DNA of 18,585 nt from DASZZV01 sp035544835 (GTDB lineage: Bacteria; Acidobacteriota; Thermoanaerobaculia; Gp7-AA8): positions 1 through 18,585 of the forward strand of contig DASZZV010000300.1 in NCBI GenBank assembly GCA_035544835.1, read 5' to 3'. The notes beneath the pieces are model-generated. The model saw only the letters and a program-made list of their open reading frames with translations, was not told the origin of the DNA and did not search any database. Shown here piece after piece: positions 1 to 7,040 of this stretch. Numbering within the stretch: the stretch's first letter is position 1; each line of letters begins with the position of its first letter. A program made the translations under genes and the position numbers.

Positions 1-361
1 CGACCAGCATTGTCGAAGGGTTGTTCGGATCGATGATCATCGAGATGGTCCGGCCGCCGACGTTCCCCGGTCCGAGCGAGGTCCAACTCGTCGTGCTCAC
101 GCCGGCTTTCTGCGTGGCCTGCATCTGCCGGATCCGAGCCCAGGCGTGAGTGATCCCGTCCGGCGGAATGAATTTGTTCTCATCCTCGAGGGAGAGTCGG
201 AGAAAGTCGTTCGCGTCACCCCTGGAGTCGAACGATTCGACTCGCTTTTCCGCCGCTCGCTTCAGCGCCCTCCGCTCATCGACGGACCGGCAGGAGAACG
301 AGAGTATGGCGATGACGATGATGGATACAACAGAAGCCCCGCGATACGCGGTGTGGCTCAT
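1..361 (-). CDS. Exported sortilin/BNR-repeat-like protein, N-terminal fragment (cut by window edge)
   Basis: The first 120 codons are visible; the rest lies beyond base 1. Residues about 9-22 are a hydrophobic export segment ending at Cys24 (LSFSC), a poor lipobox match, so a signal peptide or anchor is likelier than a proven lipoprotein. A charged linker follows, and the motif WTSLGPGNVGGR at residues 93-104 leads into ISMIIDPNNPSTMLV. That motif is the recurrent opening of large exported beta-propeller proteins with BNR/sortilin-like repeats, so the missing part probably holds propeller blades. The start is ATG 361-359 with GGAG about 8 bases upstream. It lies downstream of the oxyR-like gene on the same strand, about 150 bases away, with its own possible -10 box between. 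Substrate and role are unknown. Confidence 0.75.
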   Translation of the reverse strand, partial: MSHTAYRGASVVSIIVIAILSFSCRSVDERRALKRAAEKRVESFDSRGDANDFLRLSLEDENKFIPPDGITHAWARIRQMQATQKAGVSTTSWTSLGPGNVGGRTISMIIDPNNPSTMLV

Positions 362-419
362 GACAGACTCCAGTCCCGTCAGGAAACGACTGGCAGAATT
401 TTTCTTTGGATCACTGGAG

Positions 420-448
420 ATTATAACCGCAGCCATCCTGCGTTTCGG
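420..448 (-). promoter_or_regulatory. Possible promoter of the exported BNR-like gene
   Basis: A perfect TATAAT on the minus strand (425-420) lies about 60 bases before the ATG at 361. The -35 position (about 448-443, CCGAAA) is a poor match, so the call rests on the -10 box and its position after the oxyR stop. An inverted repeat GAAAAGC/GCTTTTC lies just upstream (450-465) and could be part of the oxyR end. Confidence 0.3.
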
Positions 449-511
449 AAAAGCTGGCTTTTCAGGGCCAGGCCGGACGAAAAACTTACTCGTTTCGTCA
501 CTCTCGGCCGG

Positions 512-1447
512 TTACCGGCTCGCTCGAGGCGTACCCTTCCGGTTCGGATAAGAGTCGCGGAGGACGGCGGCGATCTGGCGAAGCGTGGCCGCCAGCGGGG
601 ACCTCTTGCGCCACACCAGGGCGATGGTCCGACCGGCCGCGGGCGAGGCGACTGGGCGTACTTTCAGGCGCGCGCGTTTTACTTCTGCGGCGACGGCGAG
701 CGCAGGAAGCAGCGTGATGCCGGCCCCGCCGGCGACCATCTGCACAAGCGTCGACAGGCTCGTCGCCCGGAATTCGCCCTCGCGGGCGCCTGCCCTCAAG
801 CAGACCTCGAGAGCCTGGTCACGAAAGCAGTGACCATCATCGAGGAGGAGCATGTCTTCGCCTCGGAGCTCGGATGCGGTGGCTGGCGACTTCTTTCCAG
901 CGAGCGGATGCTCGGGTCGAGTCACCAGAACGAACGGATCCCTGGCGATGACCTCAACGTCGACGTCTTCCACCTCGGATTCCAGCGCCAGGAGCACCCC
1001 CTCGAGCTCTCCTTCCGCCAGCTTTCTTACCAGGATGTCGGTCTTGTCCTCGATCCAGGCAAACAGGATTCGTGGGAACTTCGCGCGCAACCTCGGTGTG
1101 ACAGCCGGCAGAAGGTAGGGCGAGATCGTCGGAATGACGCCGATGCGCAGGGTTCCCGCGAGTGGATCGCTGGCGAGCTTTCCGGCTTCCATCAGAGCAT
1201 CGGCATCCACAAGCAACCGCCTGGCGCGTTCCACGATGTCTCGACCAGCAGCGGTGAGAATGACTCCCCGCTGACTTCGCTCGAAGACGCACACGCCGAG
1301 TGAATGCTCCAGCTGCGCAAGCTGGGCGCTGAGAGACGGCTGCGACACATGGCATCGTTCCGCCGCGCGCCGGAAGGAAAGCTCCTCCGCTACGGCCACG
1401 ACGTACTGCAGTTGGCGGAGCGTGTACGGGTGGGGAGCGAATCTCAT
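512..1447 (-). CDS. oxyR: OxyR-like LysR-family hydrogen peroxide sensor/regulator
   Basis: A 311-residue LysR-type regulator, the usual length. The N-terminal winged helix-turn-helix spans residues 9-68 (YTLRQLQYVVAVAEELSF, then FRRAAERCHVSQPSLSAQL). The effector domain starts near LRIGVIPTISPYLLP. The diagnostic stretch LLLDDGHCFRDQALEVC gives Cys207 and Cys216, nine residues apart as are Cys199 and Cys208 of Escherichia coli OxyR, which form the peroxide-sensing disulfide. Peroxide sensing is therefore a firm family inference. I chose ATG 1447 because OxyR proteins begin just before this helix. The frame stays open to an ATG at 1522, but that would add 25 non-homologous residues and swallow the operator at 1449-1465. 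The gene is divergent from the ankyrin/catalase operon, its expected target. No strong Shine-Dalgarno is seen. Confidence 0.88.
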   Translation of the reverse strand: MRFAPHPYTLRQLQYVVAVAEELSFRRAAERCHVSQPSLSAQLAQLEHSLGVCVFERSQRGVILTAAGRDIVERARRLLVDADALMEAGKLASDPLAGTLRIGVIPTISPYLLPAVTPRLRAKFPRILFAWIEDKTDILVRKLAEGELEGVLLALESEVEDVDVEVIARDPFVLVTRPEHPLAGKKSPATASELRGEDMLLLDDGHCFRDQALEVCLRAGAREGEFRATSLSTLVQMVAGGAGITLLPALAVAAEVKRARLKVRPVASPAAGRTIALVWRKRSPLAATLRQIAAVLRDSYPNRKGTPRASR

Positions 1448-1448
1448 C

Positions 1449-1465
1449 GATAGCCACAGGCTATC
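1449..1465. promoter_or_regulatory. Candidate OxyR/LysR operator palindrome
   Basis: GATAGCC-ACA-GGCTATC is a perfect 7-bp inverted repeat with a 3-bp spacer. It contains ATAG-N7-CTAT, the outer bases of one OxyR half-element, and also fits the general LysR box T-N11-A (T1451, A1463). It lies 2 bases upstream of the oxyR start and about 85 bases upstream of the ankyrin gene, suitable for autoregulation and for activating the divergent operon. A second, degenerate half-element may follow (CACTATCATCG), but I could not fit the full tandem consensus. Confidence 0.6.
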
Positions 1466-1485
1466 ACTATCATCGAAACGATGTG

Positions 1486-1514
1486 TTGGAAAGAGTCGCT
1501 GAATGGGCTTACTT
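1486..1514 (+). promoter_or_regulatory. Possible promoter of the ank-kat operon
   Basis: TTGGAA (1486-1491) and TTACTT (1509-1514) are separated by 17 bases and lie between the OxyR-type palindrome and the ankyrin gene. Both hexamers are imperfect, as expected for an activator-dependent promoter. The palindrome would sit just upstream of the -35, where OxyR normally contacts polymerase. This is position-based inference. Confidence 0.3.
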
Positions 1515-1549
1515 TGCATCACGGAACGTAAAGCAAGAGTGAGGAGACG

Positions 1550-2032
1550 ATGAGAACCTGGACGGATTTCAAGAAGACGATGAGGGCAGAGGACGTGATC
1601 TTCTCGCTGGCGCGTAGTGGGGACCTCGACTCTCTGCGAGAGCTCGAGCTCGACGCTGGGCGAATCGACGAGAAGAACGAGAAGGGATATTCGCCCCTGA
1701 TGCTCGCGGCCTACAACGGCAACCTGGAGATCGCGCGGTTCCTTCTCAGTAACGGTGCGGATTCAAACACGGCTGATCCCGCCGGGAGCACGGTGCTGAT
1801 GGGTGCGGCGTTCAAGGGCGATCTGGCCATGGTCCGCATGCTGATCGCTGCCGGCGCGCGTGCCGATGCACGAAATGACAAGGGTCAGACCGCGCTGGAT
1901 TTCGCGAACATGTTTGGAAGGGCGGACGTCGCGCGCTTTCTCAAATCGCAGCAAGAAAAACCCGAGGTATTCGGTCTGGCGGACATCCTGTCCGGCTGGA
2001 GCTCGTACCTGTTTCCTCAAAGGAGAAGCTGA
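1550..2032 (+). CDS. Ankyrin-repeat protein of a catalase operon (AnkB-like)
   Basis: A 160-residue protein almost entirely of ankyrin repeats. Clear units are GYSPLMLAAYNGNLEIARFL (from about residue 46), a second with STVLMGAAFKGDLAMVRMLI, and a third with GQTALDFANMFGRADVARFL; a degenerate first unit covers DVIFSLARSGDLDSLRELE. No signal peptide or membrane segment is visible, so it is probably cytoplasmic. GAGGAG lies only 3 bases before ATG 1550, so a start at ATG 1580 is possible. The stop overlaps the catalase start by one base (TGATG), implying translational coupling. In Pseudomonas aeruginosa, ankB sits beside katB and is needed for full catalase activity; a similar helper role is inferred here from context. 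Confidence 0.85.
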   Translation: MRTWTDFKKTMRAEDVIFSLARSGDLDSLRELELDAGRIDEKNEKGYSPLMLAAYNGNLEIARFLLSNGADSNTADPAGSTVLMGAAFKGDLAMVRMLIAAGARADARNDKGQTALDFANMFGRADVARFLKSQQEKPEVFGLADILSGWSSYLFPQRRS

Positions 2033-3507
2033 TGGCGAAGAAACAGTATTTGACTACGGCCAACGGCGTGCCGGTGACCGACAACCAGAACTCGATGACG
2101 GCGGGCCCGCGCGGCCCGATCGTGTTCGAGGATTTTCACCTCTTTGAGAAGCTGGCGCACTTCAACCGGGAGCGGATTCCCGAGCGCGTGGTCCATGCCA
2201 AGGGTTCCGGCGCCTTCGGCGAGCTGGTTGTGACGAAAGACATCACGCAGTTCACCAGGGCGAAGCTGTTCTCCGAGGTCGGCAAGAAGACGCCGATTTT
2301 CATCCGCTTCTCAACGGTCGGGGGCGAGGCCGGGTCGGCCGACACCGAGCGGGATCCCCGCGGCTTCTCCATGAAGTTCTACACCGAGGAAGGGAACTGG
2401 GACCTGGTGGGCAATAACACCCCGGTCTTCTTCATCCGGGATCCCTCCAAGTTCCCCGATTTCATTCATACCCAGAAGCGGCATCCAAAGAGTCATACCA
2501 AGGACGCCACGATGCAGTGGGATTTCTGGTCCCTCCACCCCGAATCGCTCCACCAGGTAACGATCCTCTTCTCGGATCGTGGGATCCCGGATGGATACCG
2601 TTTTATGGACGGCTTCGGAAGCCACACGTTCAGCATGATCAACGCCAAGAAGGAACGTGTCTTCGTGAAGTATCACTTCAAGACCAGGCAGGGGATCCGC
2701 AATCTGAGCCCCGAGCGCGCCAGGGAGCTGGCGGGAACCGACCCCGAGCACGCTCAGCGCGATCTGTTTGAGGCCATCGAGCGCAAGGAGTTTCCACAGT
2801 GGACGCTGTTCATCCAGGTCATGCCTGAAACCGAGGCGTTGGAAGCGAAGGTCAATCCCTTTGACGTCACAAAAGTCTGGCCTCACAAGGACTATCCCCG
2901 AATCGAAGTGGGCGAGATCGTCCTCAACCGCAACCCCGAGAACTACTTTCGCGATGTGGAGCAGGCCGCCTTCGCTCCGTCTTCCGTGGTGCCCGGACTC
3001 GGTTTCTCTCCCGACAAGATGCTGCAGGGACGGCTCTTTTCCTACGCCGATGCGCATCGCTACCGGCTGGGGGTCAACTATCATCAGATCCCTGTGAATC
3101 GGCCGGTCAGTGAGAGTCTTCACTATCACCGGGATGGTTCAGGTCGCATGGATGGCAACGGCGGTTCGGATCACAACTATCATCCCAACAGCTTCGATGA
3201 CGTGATCGAGTATCAGGACGACGCTCCGCCGCCTTTTCTCGGGTCCGGCCCCGTCCATCGGTACGATCATCGCCAGGACCAGGACTACTACTCGCAGGCG
3301 GGCGATCTCTTCCGGTTGATGAGCGGCGATCAACGCAAGCTCCTGATCCACAACATCGCCGGCGCGATGAAATCAGTTCCGGTCTTCATCCAGGACCGGC
3401 AGATTGATCACTTCATGAAAGCGGACCCTGAGTACGGTAGGGGTGTGCAGCAGGCCCTGGCGATGCTGGCTCCAGGTGATCCCAAGCAGGTTCCTGTTAC
3501 GAAGTAA
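2032..3507 (+). CDS. katA: Monofunctional haem catalase (small-subunit type)
   Basis: A complete 491-residue catalase that dismutates hydrogen peroxide to water and oxygen in the cytoplasm. All hallmark residues are present: distal His55 in RVVHAKGSGAFGE, Asn128 in VGNNTPVFFIRD, and proximal haem-ligand Tyr338 with Arg334 in RLFSYADAHRYRLG. The core from FSTVGGEAGSADTERDPRGF through FGSHTFSMIN is typical. The length and absence of a C-terminal flavodoxin-like domain place it with small-subunit catalases. No signal peptide is seen. AGGAG lies 6 bases before ATG 2032, which overlaps the ankyrin stop. Expression is probably OxyR-controlled from the divergent promoter. The symbol is generic; assignment to a particular kat paralogue is not possible from the sequence alone. 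Confidence 0.96.
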   Translation: MAKKQYLTTANGVPVTDNQNSMTAGPRGPIVFEDFHLFEKLAHFNRERIPERVVHAKGSGAFGELVVTKDITQFTRAKLFSEVGKKTPIFIRFSTVGGEAGSADTERDPRGFSMKFYTEEGNWDLVGNNTPVFFIRDPSKFPDFIHTQKRHPKSHTKDATMQWDFWSLHPESLHQVTILFSDRGIPDGYRFMDGFGSHTFSMINAKKERVFVKYHFKTRQGIRNLSPERARELAGTDPEHAQRDLFEAIERKEFPQWTLFIQVMPETEALEAKVNPFDVTKVWPHKDYPRIEVGEIVLNRNPENYFRDVEQAAFAPSSVVPGLGFSPDKMLQGRLFSYADAHRYRLGVNYHQIPVNRPVSESLHYHRDGSGRMDGNGGSDHNYHPNSFDDVIEYQDDAPPPFLGSGPVHRYDHRQDQDYYSQAGDLFRLMSGDQRKLLIHNIAGAMKSVPVFIQDRQIDHFMKADPEYGRGVQQALAMLAPGDPKQVPVTK

Positions 3508-3532
3508 CGCCTGAAGAGAAAACGCCGGCGTC

Positions 3533-3573
3533 GGGCTCAGTGGACTGGTCGGATGGGAATGTCCTCAGAGCCC
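3533..3573. terminator. Stem-loop after the catalase gene
   Basis: GGGCTC (3533-3538) pairs with GAGCCC (3568-3573), and inside it GGAC (3542-3545) pairs with GTCC (3561-3564), with symmetric 3-base internal loops. It begins 26 bases after the catalase stop. There is no T-run, so it could be a 3' stabilising structure or part of a Rho-type end rather than an intrinsic terminator. Confidence 0.4.
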
Positions 3574-3602
3574 GCCGCTTTCGTTAGGGCCATGGTCTGC
3601 AC

Positions 3603-3660
3603 TGCAGCGGAGAGTCAGGCTTTCGCTCATCTCAATCAGACGCCCCCTCACTCCGCTGCA
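3603..3660. repeat. 10-bp inverted repeat between convergent genes
   Basis: TGCAGCGGAG (3603-3612) and CTCCGCTGCA (3651-3660) are perfect inverted copies separated by 38 bases. The pair lies between the catalase stop and the stop of the TPR gene on the other strand. It may form a shared 3' hairpin on either transcript; no poly-T follows on either side. Confidence 0.45.
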
Positions 3661-3679
3661 CGCCGAGGCCGCGTAGCTT

Positions 3680-5278
3680 TTAATCGCTGAGGTGGCCGTA
3701 GATGCGTTCGCGGTATGTTTTCTCGCGGCCAGCATCGCCGAGGAGGAAGAAGACATCGGCCAGTCGAGTCGTTGCTCCGTACGCATCAGGCTCGAGCACG
3801 AGAACCTGCTCATAGAACCTTCGCGCCTCACCCGGTGCGCCGGCGAGAAGAAGCGCGTCGCCACTCCGCTCCAGCCACTGCGTCGCCTGGGGAGGGTCAC
3901 GTCGGGCGGCGCGTTGCGCGAGCTCCGCGGCGCGCCGGTATTCACGCTGCCAAAGCAGTACGAAGTAGTGCTGATCGACGATGGCAGATTCGACCTCGTC
4001 GACTCCTTTCGCAAGCCATCGATCGGCCGCGGAGAGATCGCCGCGAGCCAGTCCGATCATCGCTGCCAGGGTTCCGTATCTAACGTCCCGCTGCAGTGCC
4101 GGTTCCAGCTTTTCCCAGAGTCGCGATGCCTCCTCGAGTCGTTTGGCGCGCACCAGCGCGATCAGTTCCGAGAATCGAAAGATCGGAGCTGAAGGGTATT
4201 TCTCCGCGCCAGCGGCGAACAGACTCGCCGCCCGTGCGGGATCTCCCTTCATCGCCGCGCAGCCGCTGCGCCAGGCGTTGACCGGTGCGACGACACGCGC
4301 TGCGTCCGCCGAAATCTCGCTGACGTCGATCGTCCTGTCGTCGGCGAGGAACAGGGAGGGAAGAGCTGGACCAGCCTTCTCTCTTTCCAGCACGCCGATA
4401 TCGGCGGCTGTCAATCCGAAATCCTCCACGCCCAGCAATGGCGGGCACGAGGGATTGCGTGCCTGCGCTTCCCGCGCCTCTTTCCAGCGATCGATGAAGA
4501 GTTTTCGCCGGCCGGGTGCGACGAAGGGCCCGAGGACGAGCTTCTCGTCCGTACCGACTACGACGTCGTCGACGTAGTAGGTGACGTCCGAGTCATCTTC
4601 AAACACGGAGCCGACGAAGGAGAACTTGTCGACCGACGATCCCGGGGCGTTCGCGGCATTTGGTTGATTGCGCAGGGCGACGACCGGCTGACGCTCTCCT
4701 TCCCGGCGGATCGTCAGATCGTAGACGCCCCGCGGAATGTCGTATCTCACGTCGACGGAGTACCAGGTGAACGGATCCACCCGAAACAGCTTCTTCGGAA
4801 TGCTGTCCGAGACCTGATACAGCATGCCGTCGTGCGCTTTCAACCAGAAGGCGATTCCGTCTTTCTCCACCGAGAACCAGCTCGGGCCGGCCAGGGCAAT
4901 GTTGAATCCCTGGTCCGGATTCGCCACCAGCATGCTGAAATGAAAAAAGAGCCGCCCCTCGGTCCGTTCCGGAAAGTAGCCCTGCAACTCCGGGAAATTG
5001 CCGTCGCCGGCGACATCGTGCAGCTCGATAGCCCTGTAGCCGCTGTAGTGGATGGCCTCGGAGAGCCGTACATGCCCCTTGGAGTTCTGAAACACCGCGA
5101 AGGTATCGGGACCGGTGTCGATCAAGCCATCGTCGAAGCTATATTGCGCGAGGATGCCTGGAGGAGTACCCGAGGCCGGCCGGACCTCGCTGACCGCCTG
5201 CCGCTTAGGGGTCGCAGCGATGAGGATCAATGTGGCGGCGAGGAGGAGCGCAATTTTTCTCACGCGTCGGTCGAGCAT
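3680..5278 (-). CDS. Exported protein with lectin-like N-terminal region and C-terminal TPRs
   Basis: A 532-residue protein. Residues 8-20 (ALLLAATLILIAA) after a basic start form a signal peptide or anchor; no lipobox Cys is present. Roughly residues 40-250 look like a beta-sandwich of the concanavalin/LamG kind (YSFDDGLIDTGPDTF, the aromatic-rich RLFFHFSMLV, WYSVDVRYDIPRGVYDLTI, YYVDDVVV). The last ~200 residues are helical hairpins typical of TPRs (GDPARAASLFAAGAEKYP, QWLERSGDALLLAGAPGEA, VLVLEPDAYGATTRLAD). Carbohydrate binding is only suggested by the fold guess. I chose ATG 5278 because the signal sequence begins there; the frame is open to 5494 but that part reads across the intergenic palindrome and into the divergent lipoprotein. 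It is convergent with the catalase and divergent from the lipoprotein gene. Function is not recognised. Confidence 0.72.
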   Translation of the reverse strand: MLDRRVRKIALLLAATLILIAATPKRQAVSEVRPASGTPPGILAQYSFDDGLIDTGPDTFAVFQNSKGHVRLSEAIHYSGYRAIELHDVAGDGNFPELQGYFPERTEGRLFFHFSMLVANPDQGFNIALAGPSWFSVEKDGIAFWLKAHDGMLYQVSDSIPKKLFRVDPFTWYSVDVRYDIPRGVYDLTIRREGERQPVVALRNQPNAANAPGSSVDKFSFVGSVFEDDSDVTYYVDDVVVGTDEKLVLGPFVAPGRRKLFIDRWKEAREAQARNPSCPPLLGVEDFGLTAADIGVLEREKAGPALPSLFLADDRTIDVSEISADAARVVAPVNAWRSGCAAMKGDPARAASLFAAGAEKYPSAPIFRFSELIALVRAKRLEEASRLWEKLEPALQRDVRYGTLAAMIGLARGDLSAADRWLAKGVDEVESAIVDQHYFVLLWQREYRRAAELAQRAARRDPPQATQWLERSGDALLLAGAPGEARRFYEQVLVLEPDAYGATTRLADVFFLLGDAGREKTYRERIYGHLSD

Positions 5279-5316
5279 ACACCCGGTTAGACACGGAGCA
5301 GGAAGGGGAGGGAACC

Positions 5317-5349
5317 GTGGCTGGACATTCCGATGGAATGTCCGGCCAC
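5317..5349. repeat. 33-bp near-perfect palindrome between divergent genes
   Basis: The structure is GTGGC-T-GGACATTCC-GAT-GGAATGTCC-G-GCCAC: 15-base arms with a single T/G mismatch (a wobble pair in RNA) around a 3-base loop. The inner 9-bp arms (5323-5331, 5335-5343) are perfect. It lies mid-way between the starts of the TPR gene (5278) and the lipoprotein gene (5389), where an operator for a dimeric repressor would be expected; a REP-like dispersed element is the alternative. No regulator gene lies next to it. Confidence 0.6.
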
Positions 5350-5376
5350 AAATGTGCCGCCACAATTTGCCGGCGC

Positions 5377-5382
5377 TACACT
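5377..5382 (+). promoter_or_regulatory. Possible -10 box of a leaderless lipoprotein mRNA
   Basis: TACACT ends exactly 6 bases before ATG 5389, and no Shine-Dalgarno is present. That spacing would put the transcript start at or next to the A of the ATG. There is no convincing -35 box. Speculative, supported by similar arrangements before the next two genes. Confidence 0.25.
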
Positions 5383-5388
5383 CTCTCC

Positions 5389-6057
5389 ATGCGCATCGAC
5401 CTTCTCCCGCTCGCCACGATCGTCGCCTGCGTCGCACTCTCGGGCTGCAGCCGCAGCGACGAATCGAATGCAACGACGGCAGTGTCGCGCCCATTGCCAG
5501 TCATGCACCAGCGCAGCGCTCAGCTCGCCGCTCCCTCGAGCATCGACACTTATCCCGACGACATCACGCCGCCGCCCGGGACGAGCTATCCGTGTGCGCT
5601 GACGGCGCTCCCGAAATCGCTTCCGGGGATTCCGGAGAGCGATCGCGCCTACATCAACCGGACCTACACCCGCGTTCTTCGCGCCACGCAAGCGAAGCTC
5701 ATCGTCCTGAAAGCGCTCTACGATCAGAAGGACATCTCTGCGTCGCAGGCTCGATATGACTCAACGATCGACCAGATCACTGCGGCTGTGCGCGACGACG
5801 AAGTGCCGAGTGGACTCGAGCCCTTCCGCGACGATATCGTCGCCGCTCTCGACCTGCAGCGCATCTTCTTTCGCAAAGCAGTCCCTCTTCGAGAAGCAGG
5901 ACGCGAGATGGACGAAGTGTACGGAGTCGGCGAAGGCCACGAAGCCTCATCGCGGCTGATGTCTGCCTGGGGCCGGATGTCAGCCCGCTATCCGGGCTGG
6001 GGAGTCGACACGCAGGACAGCATCTATCATCACCTCTGCGCGCTCGATCTGTTTTGA
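5389..6057 (+). CDS. Small uncharacterised lipoprotein
   Basis: A 222-residue protein beginning MRIDLLPLATIVACVALSGC. LSGC is a good lipobox with the lipidated Cys20, so export by Sec and lipid anchoring are likely. A Ser/Pro-rich linker follows, with a CALTALPKSLPGIPESD stretch, then long alpha-helices (AYINRTYTRVLRATQAKLIVLKALYDQ region; about residues 150-185), suggesting a small helical bundle. I recognise no family. I chose ATG 5389 because the frame upstream to 5230 runs through the divergent promoter region and the signal peptide begins here. The gene is divergent from the TPR/lectin-like gene across the 33-bp palindrome, which may control both. No Shine-Dalgarno is visible. Confidence 0.75.
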   Translation: MRIDLLPLATIVACVALSGCSRSDESNATTAVSRPLPVMHQRSAQLAAPSSIDTYPDDITPPPGTSYPCALTALPKSLPGIPESDRAYINRTYTRVLRATQAKLIVLKALYDQKDISASQARYDSTIDQITAAVRDDEVPSGLEPFRDDIVAALDLQRIFFRKAVPLREAGREMDEVYGVGEGHEASSRLMSAWGRMSARYPGWGVDTQDSIYHHLCALDLF

Positions 6058-6289
6058 CACTACCCGACGGCTTCCCCCTCATCGCGGCCGAAGGCTCTCC
6101 GGAAGATCATGGACGAGGTTTGGTTGATCCCGCAGGTGCCTCAGCGCTCACGCCCTCTGCACCCCTCATCATGCCGTCGCATACACACCCCCTCAACTCA
6201 TCACCCAGATGTGGGATCAGCTTGCTCAGCAGGCGGTGCCGCGCCTCGGGAACCGTGCCGGCGCGAAAGCGCGCGGAAGACCTGCAGCG

Positions 6290-6305
6290 CCGGGTGTAAG
6301 CCCGG
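6290..6305. repeat. REP-like palindrome, copy 1
   Basis: CCGGG-TGTAAG-CCCGG. Copy 2, read on the other strand at 11854-11873, is CACCGGGC-GTAA-GCCCGGTG, sharing the core CCGGGyGTAAGCCCGGT. Such elements usually sit between genes, as both do here. Confidence 0.55.
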
Positions 6306-6341
6306 TTGCTGGGGTGCTCTGGCCTTCTAAGCCTCCAAGAG

Positions 6342-6347
6342 TAGAAT
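6342..6347 (+). promoter_or_regulatory. Possible -10 box directly before the Uma2 gene
   Basis: TAGAAT (5 of 6 to consensus) ends 3 bases before ATG 6351 and exactly 6 bases before the in-frame GTG 6354. With no Shine-Dalgarno in place, this would fit leaderless transcription starting at the GTG. No -35 is evident. Confidence 0.25.
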
Positions 6348-6350
6348 GAA

Positions 6351-6932
6351 ATGGTGGAGCAGTCGCGTAGGCAGTACACCCTCGATGATTACTTTTCTTT
6401 GCAGCGAGGTATCGAGCTCAAACTCGAGTACTTCAATGGCGAGATCTATGCCATGGCGGGCGGGTCCGCGAACCACAACCGGATCAGCCTGAACATCCTG
6501 AGAGTCTTTGCCGCCGCTCTTGCGGGTTCTTCCTGCGAGGCGTTTGGCAGTGACATGCGCGTCAGCACGCCTGCCGGACTTTACACTTACCCGGATGCCT
6601 CCATTATCTGCGGGCCGCGAGTCAGCGGAACGGCCGAAACGATCAGCAACACCATCGTCATTGTCGAGGTTCTCTCCGACTCGACGCGCAATTACGACCG
6701 CGGCGAGAAGTTCGCCCTTTATCGTTCGATTCCGGCGTTGCGGCACTACCTGCTGATCGAGCAGTCGTTCAGTCATGTGGAGCATCGGCGTTTCGAGACC
6801 GATGGCTCTTGGTCGCATGAGATCAAGGAGTCACCCGATCAGATCGTCCAACTCTCCGAAGCCGGCATCGATCTGCCAGTGGCGCGAATCTACGAAGGCG
6901 TCGAAATAGTCACCACGACGAGGTCTCATTGA
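6351..6932 (+). CDS. Uma2-family (DUF820) PD-(D/E)XK endonuclease-like protein
   Basis: A 193-residue protein with the full Uma2 pattern: YTLDDYFSLQ at the start, KLEYFNGEIYAMAGGSANHN (Glu31, His42), FGSDMRVSTPAGLYTYPDAS with the nuclease Asp82, then IVIVEVLSDST with Glu106, YDRGEKFALYR with Lys120, and LRHYLLIEQ. These match the D...E-X-K-like core of the restriction-endonuclease fold. Family members are abundant as stand-alone copies in cyanobacteria and many environmental bacteria, and their physiological role is unclear. The start is ATG 6351 or GTG 6354; a -10-like TAGAAT directly precedes them and no Shine-Dalgarno is seen. It stands alone, followed by a toxin-like remnant on the opposite strand. 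Confidence 0.88.
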   Translation: MVEQSRRQYTLDDYFSLQRGIELKLEYFNGEIYAMAGGSANHNRISLNILRVFAAALAGSSCEAFGSDMRVSTPAGLYTYPDASIICGPRVSGTAETISNTIVIVEVLSDSTRNYDRGEKFALYRSIPALRHYLLIEQSFSHVEHRRFETDGSWSHEIKESPDQIVQLSEAGIDLPVARIYEGVEIVTTTRSH

Positions 6933-7000
6933 AGGCATTCGCGTAGAACGCCGAGATCGACCACCCACACTTCGCCGCGATCTGGCCATCTCAGACGTGT
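6926..7000 (-). pseudogene. Possible remnant of a MazF/PemK toxin N-terminus
   Basis: Read on the minus strand, the frame encodes RWPDRGEVWVVDLG (6991-6950), followed after a few codons by a stop at 6928-6926. RGEVWxVDLG is the conserved first beta-strand of MazF/PemK endoribonucleases, normally at the very N-terminus. The remaining ~95 residues are missing: the frame ends where the Uma2 gene ends. It could be a decayed copy truncated at this junction, or a chance match of 14 residues. No antitoxin gene is seen. Confidence 0.35.
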
Positions 7001-7024
7001 TTCAACTGCGCTTGGGACCTGAAC

Positions 7025-7030
7025 TACACT
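7025..7030 (+). promoter_or_regulatory. Possible -10 box of the SDR gene
   Basis: TACACT lies 10 bases before ATG 7041, implying a leader of only a few bases. No Shine-Dalgarno or clear -35 is present. Position-based guess. Confidence 0.22.
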
Positions 7031-7040
7031 CGGCGACCAG

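Larger units (their letters stand above)
6058..6350. other. Non-coding gap with a REP-like hairpin
   Basis: No ORF here has the look of a real gene. The stretch contains a GC-rich hairpin around 6259-6274 (GCGCG-AAA-GCGCGC) and the palindrome CCGGG-TGTAAG-CCCGG at 6290-6305. The latter closely resembles the palindrome at 11854-11873 in opposite orientation, so both probably belong to one dispersed REP-like family. Confidence 0.5.

Noticed and set aside
146..1303. 385-codon plus-strand ORF over the regulator
   Set aside because: It is antisense to the OxyR-like gene and to the BNR-like gene start, and its residue make-up (Arg/Asp/Gly-rich, no domain) is that of a shadow frame.
2311..3129. 272-codon minus-strand ORF inside the catalase
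   Set aside because: Antisense shadow of a fully conserved catalase; no recognisable domain.
5279..5494. N-terminal extension of the TPR protein to 5494
   Set aside because: The extension reads through the intergenic palindrome and the divergent lipoprotein start; the signal peptide begins at 5278.
6107..6379. 90-codon minus-strand ORF in the gap before the Uma2 gene
   Set aside because: Basic, low-complexity translation with no motif and no ribosome site, overlapping the Uma2 start.
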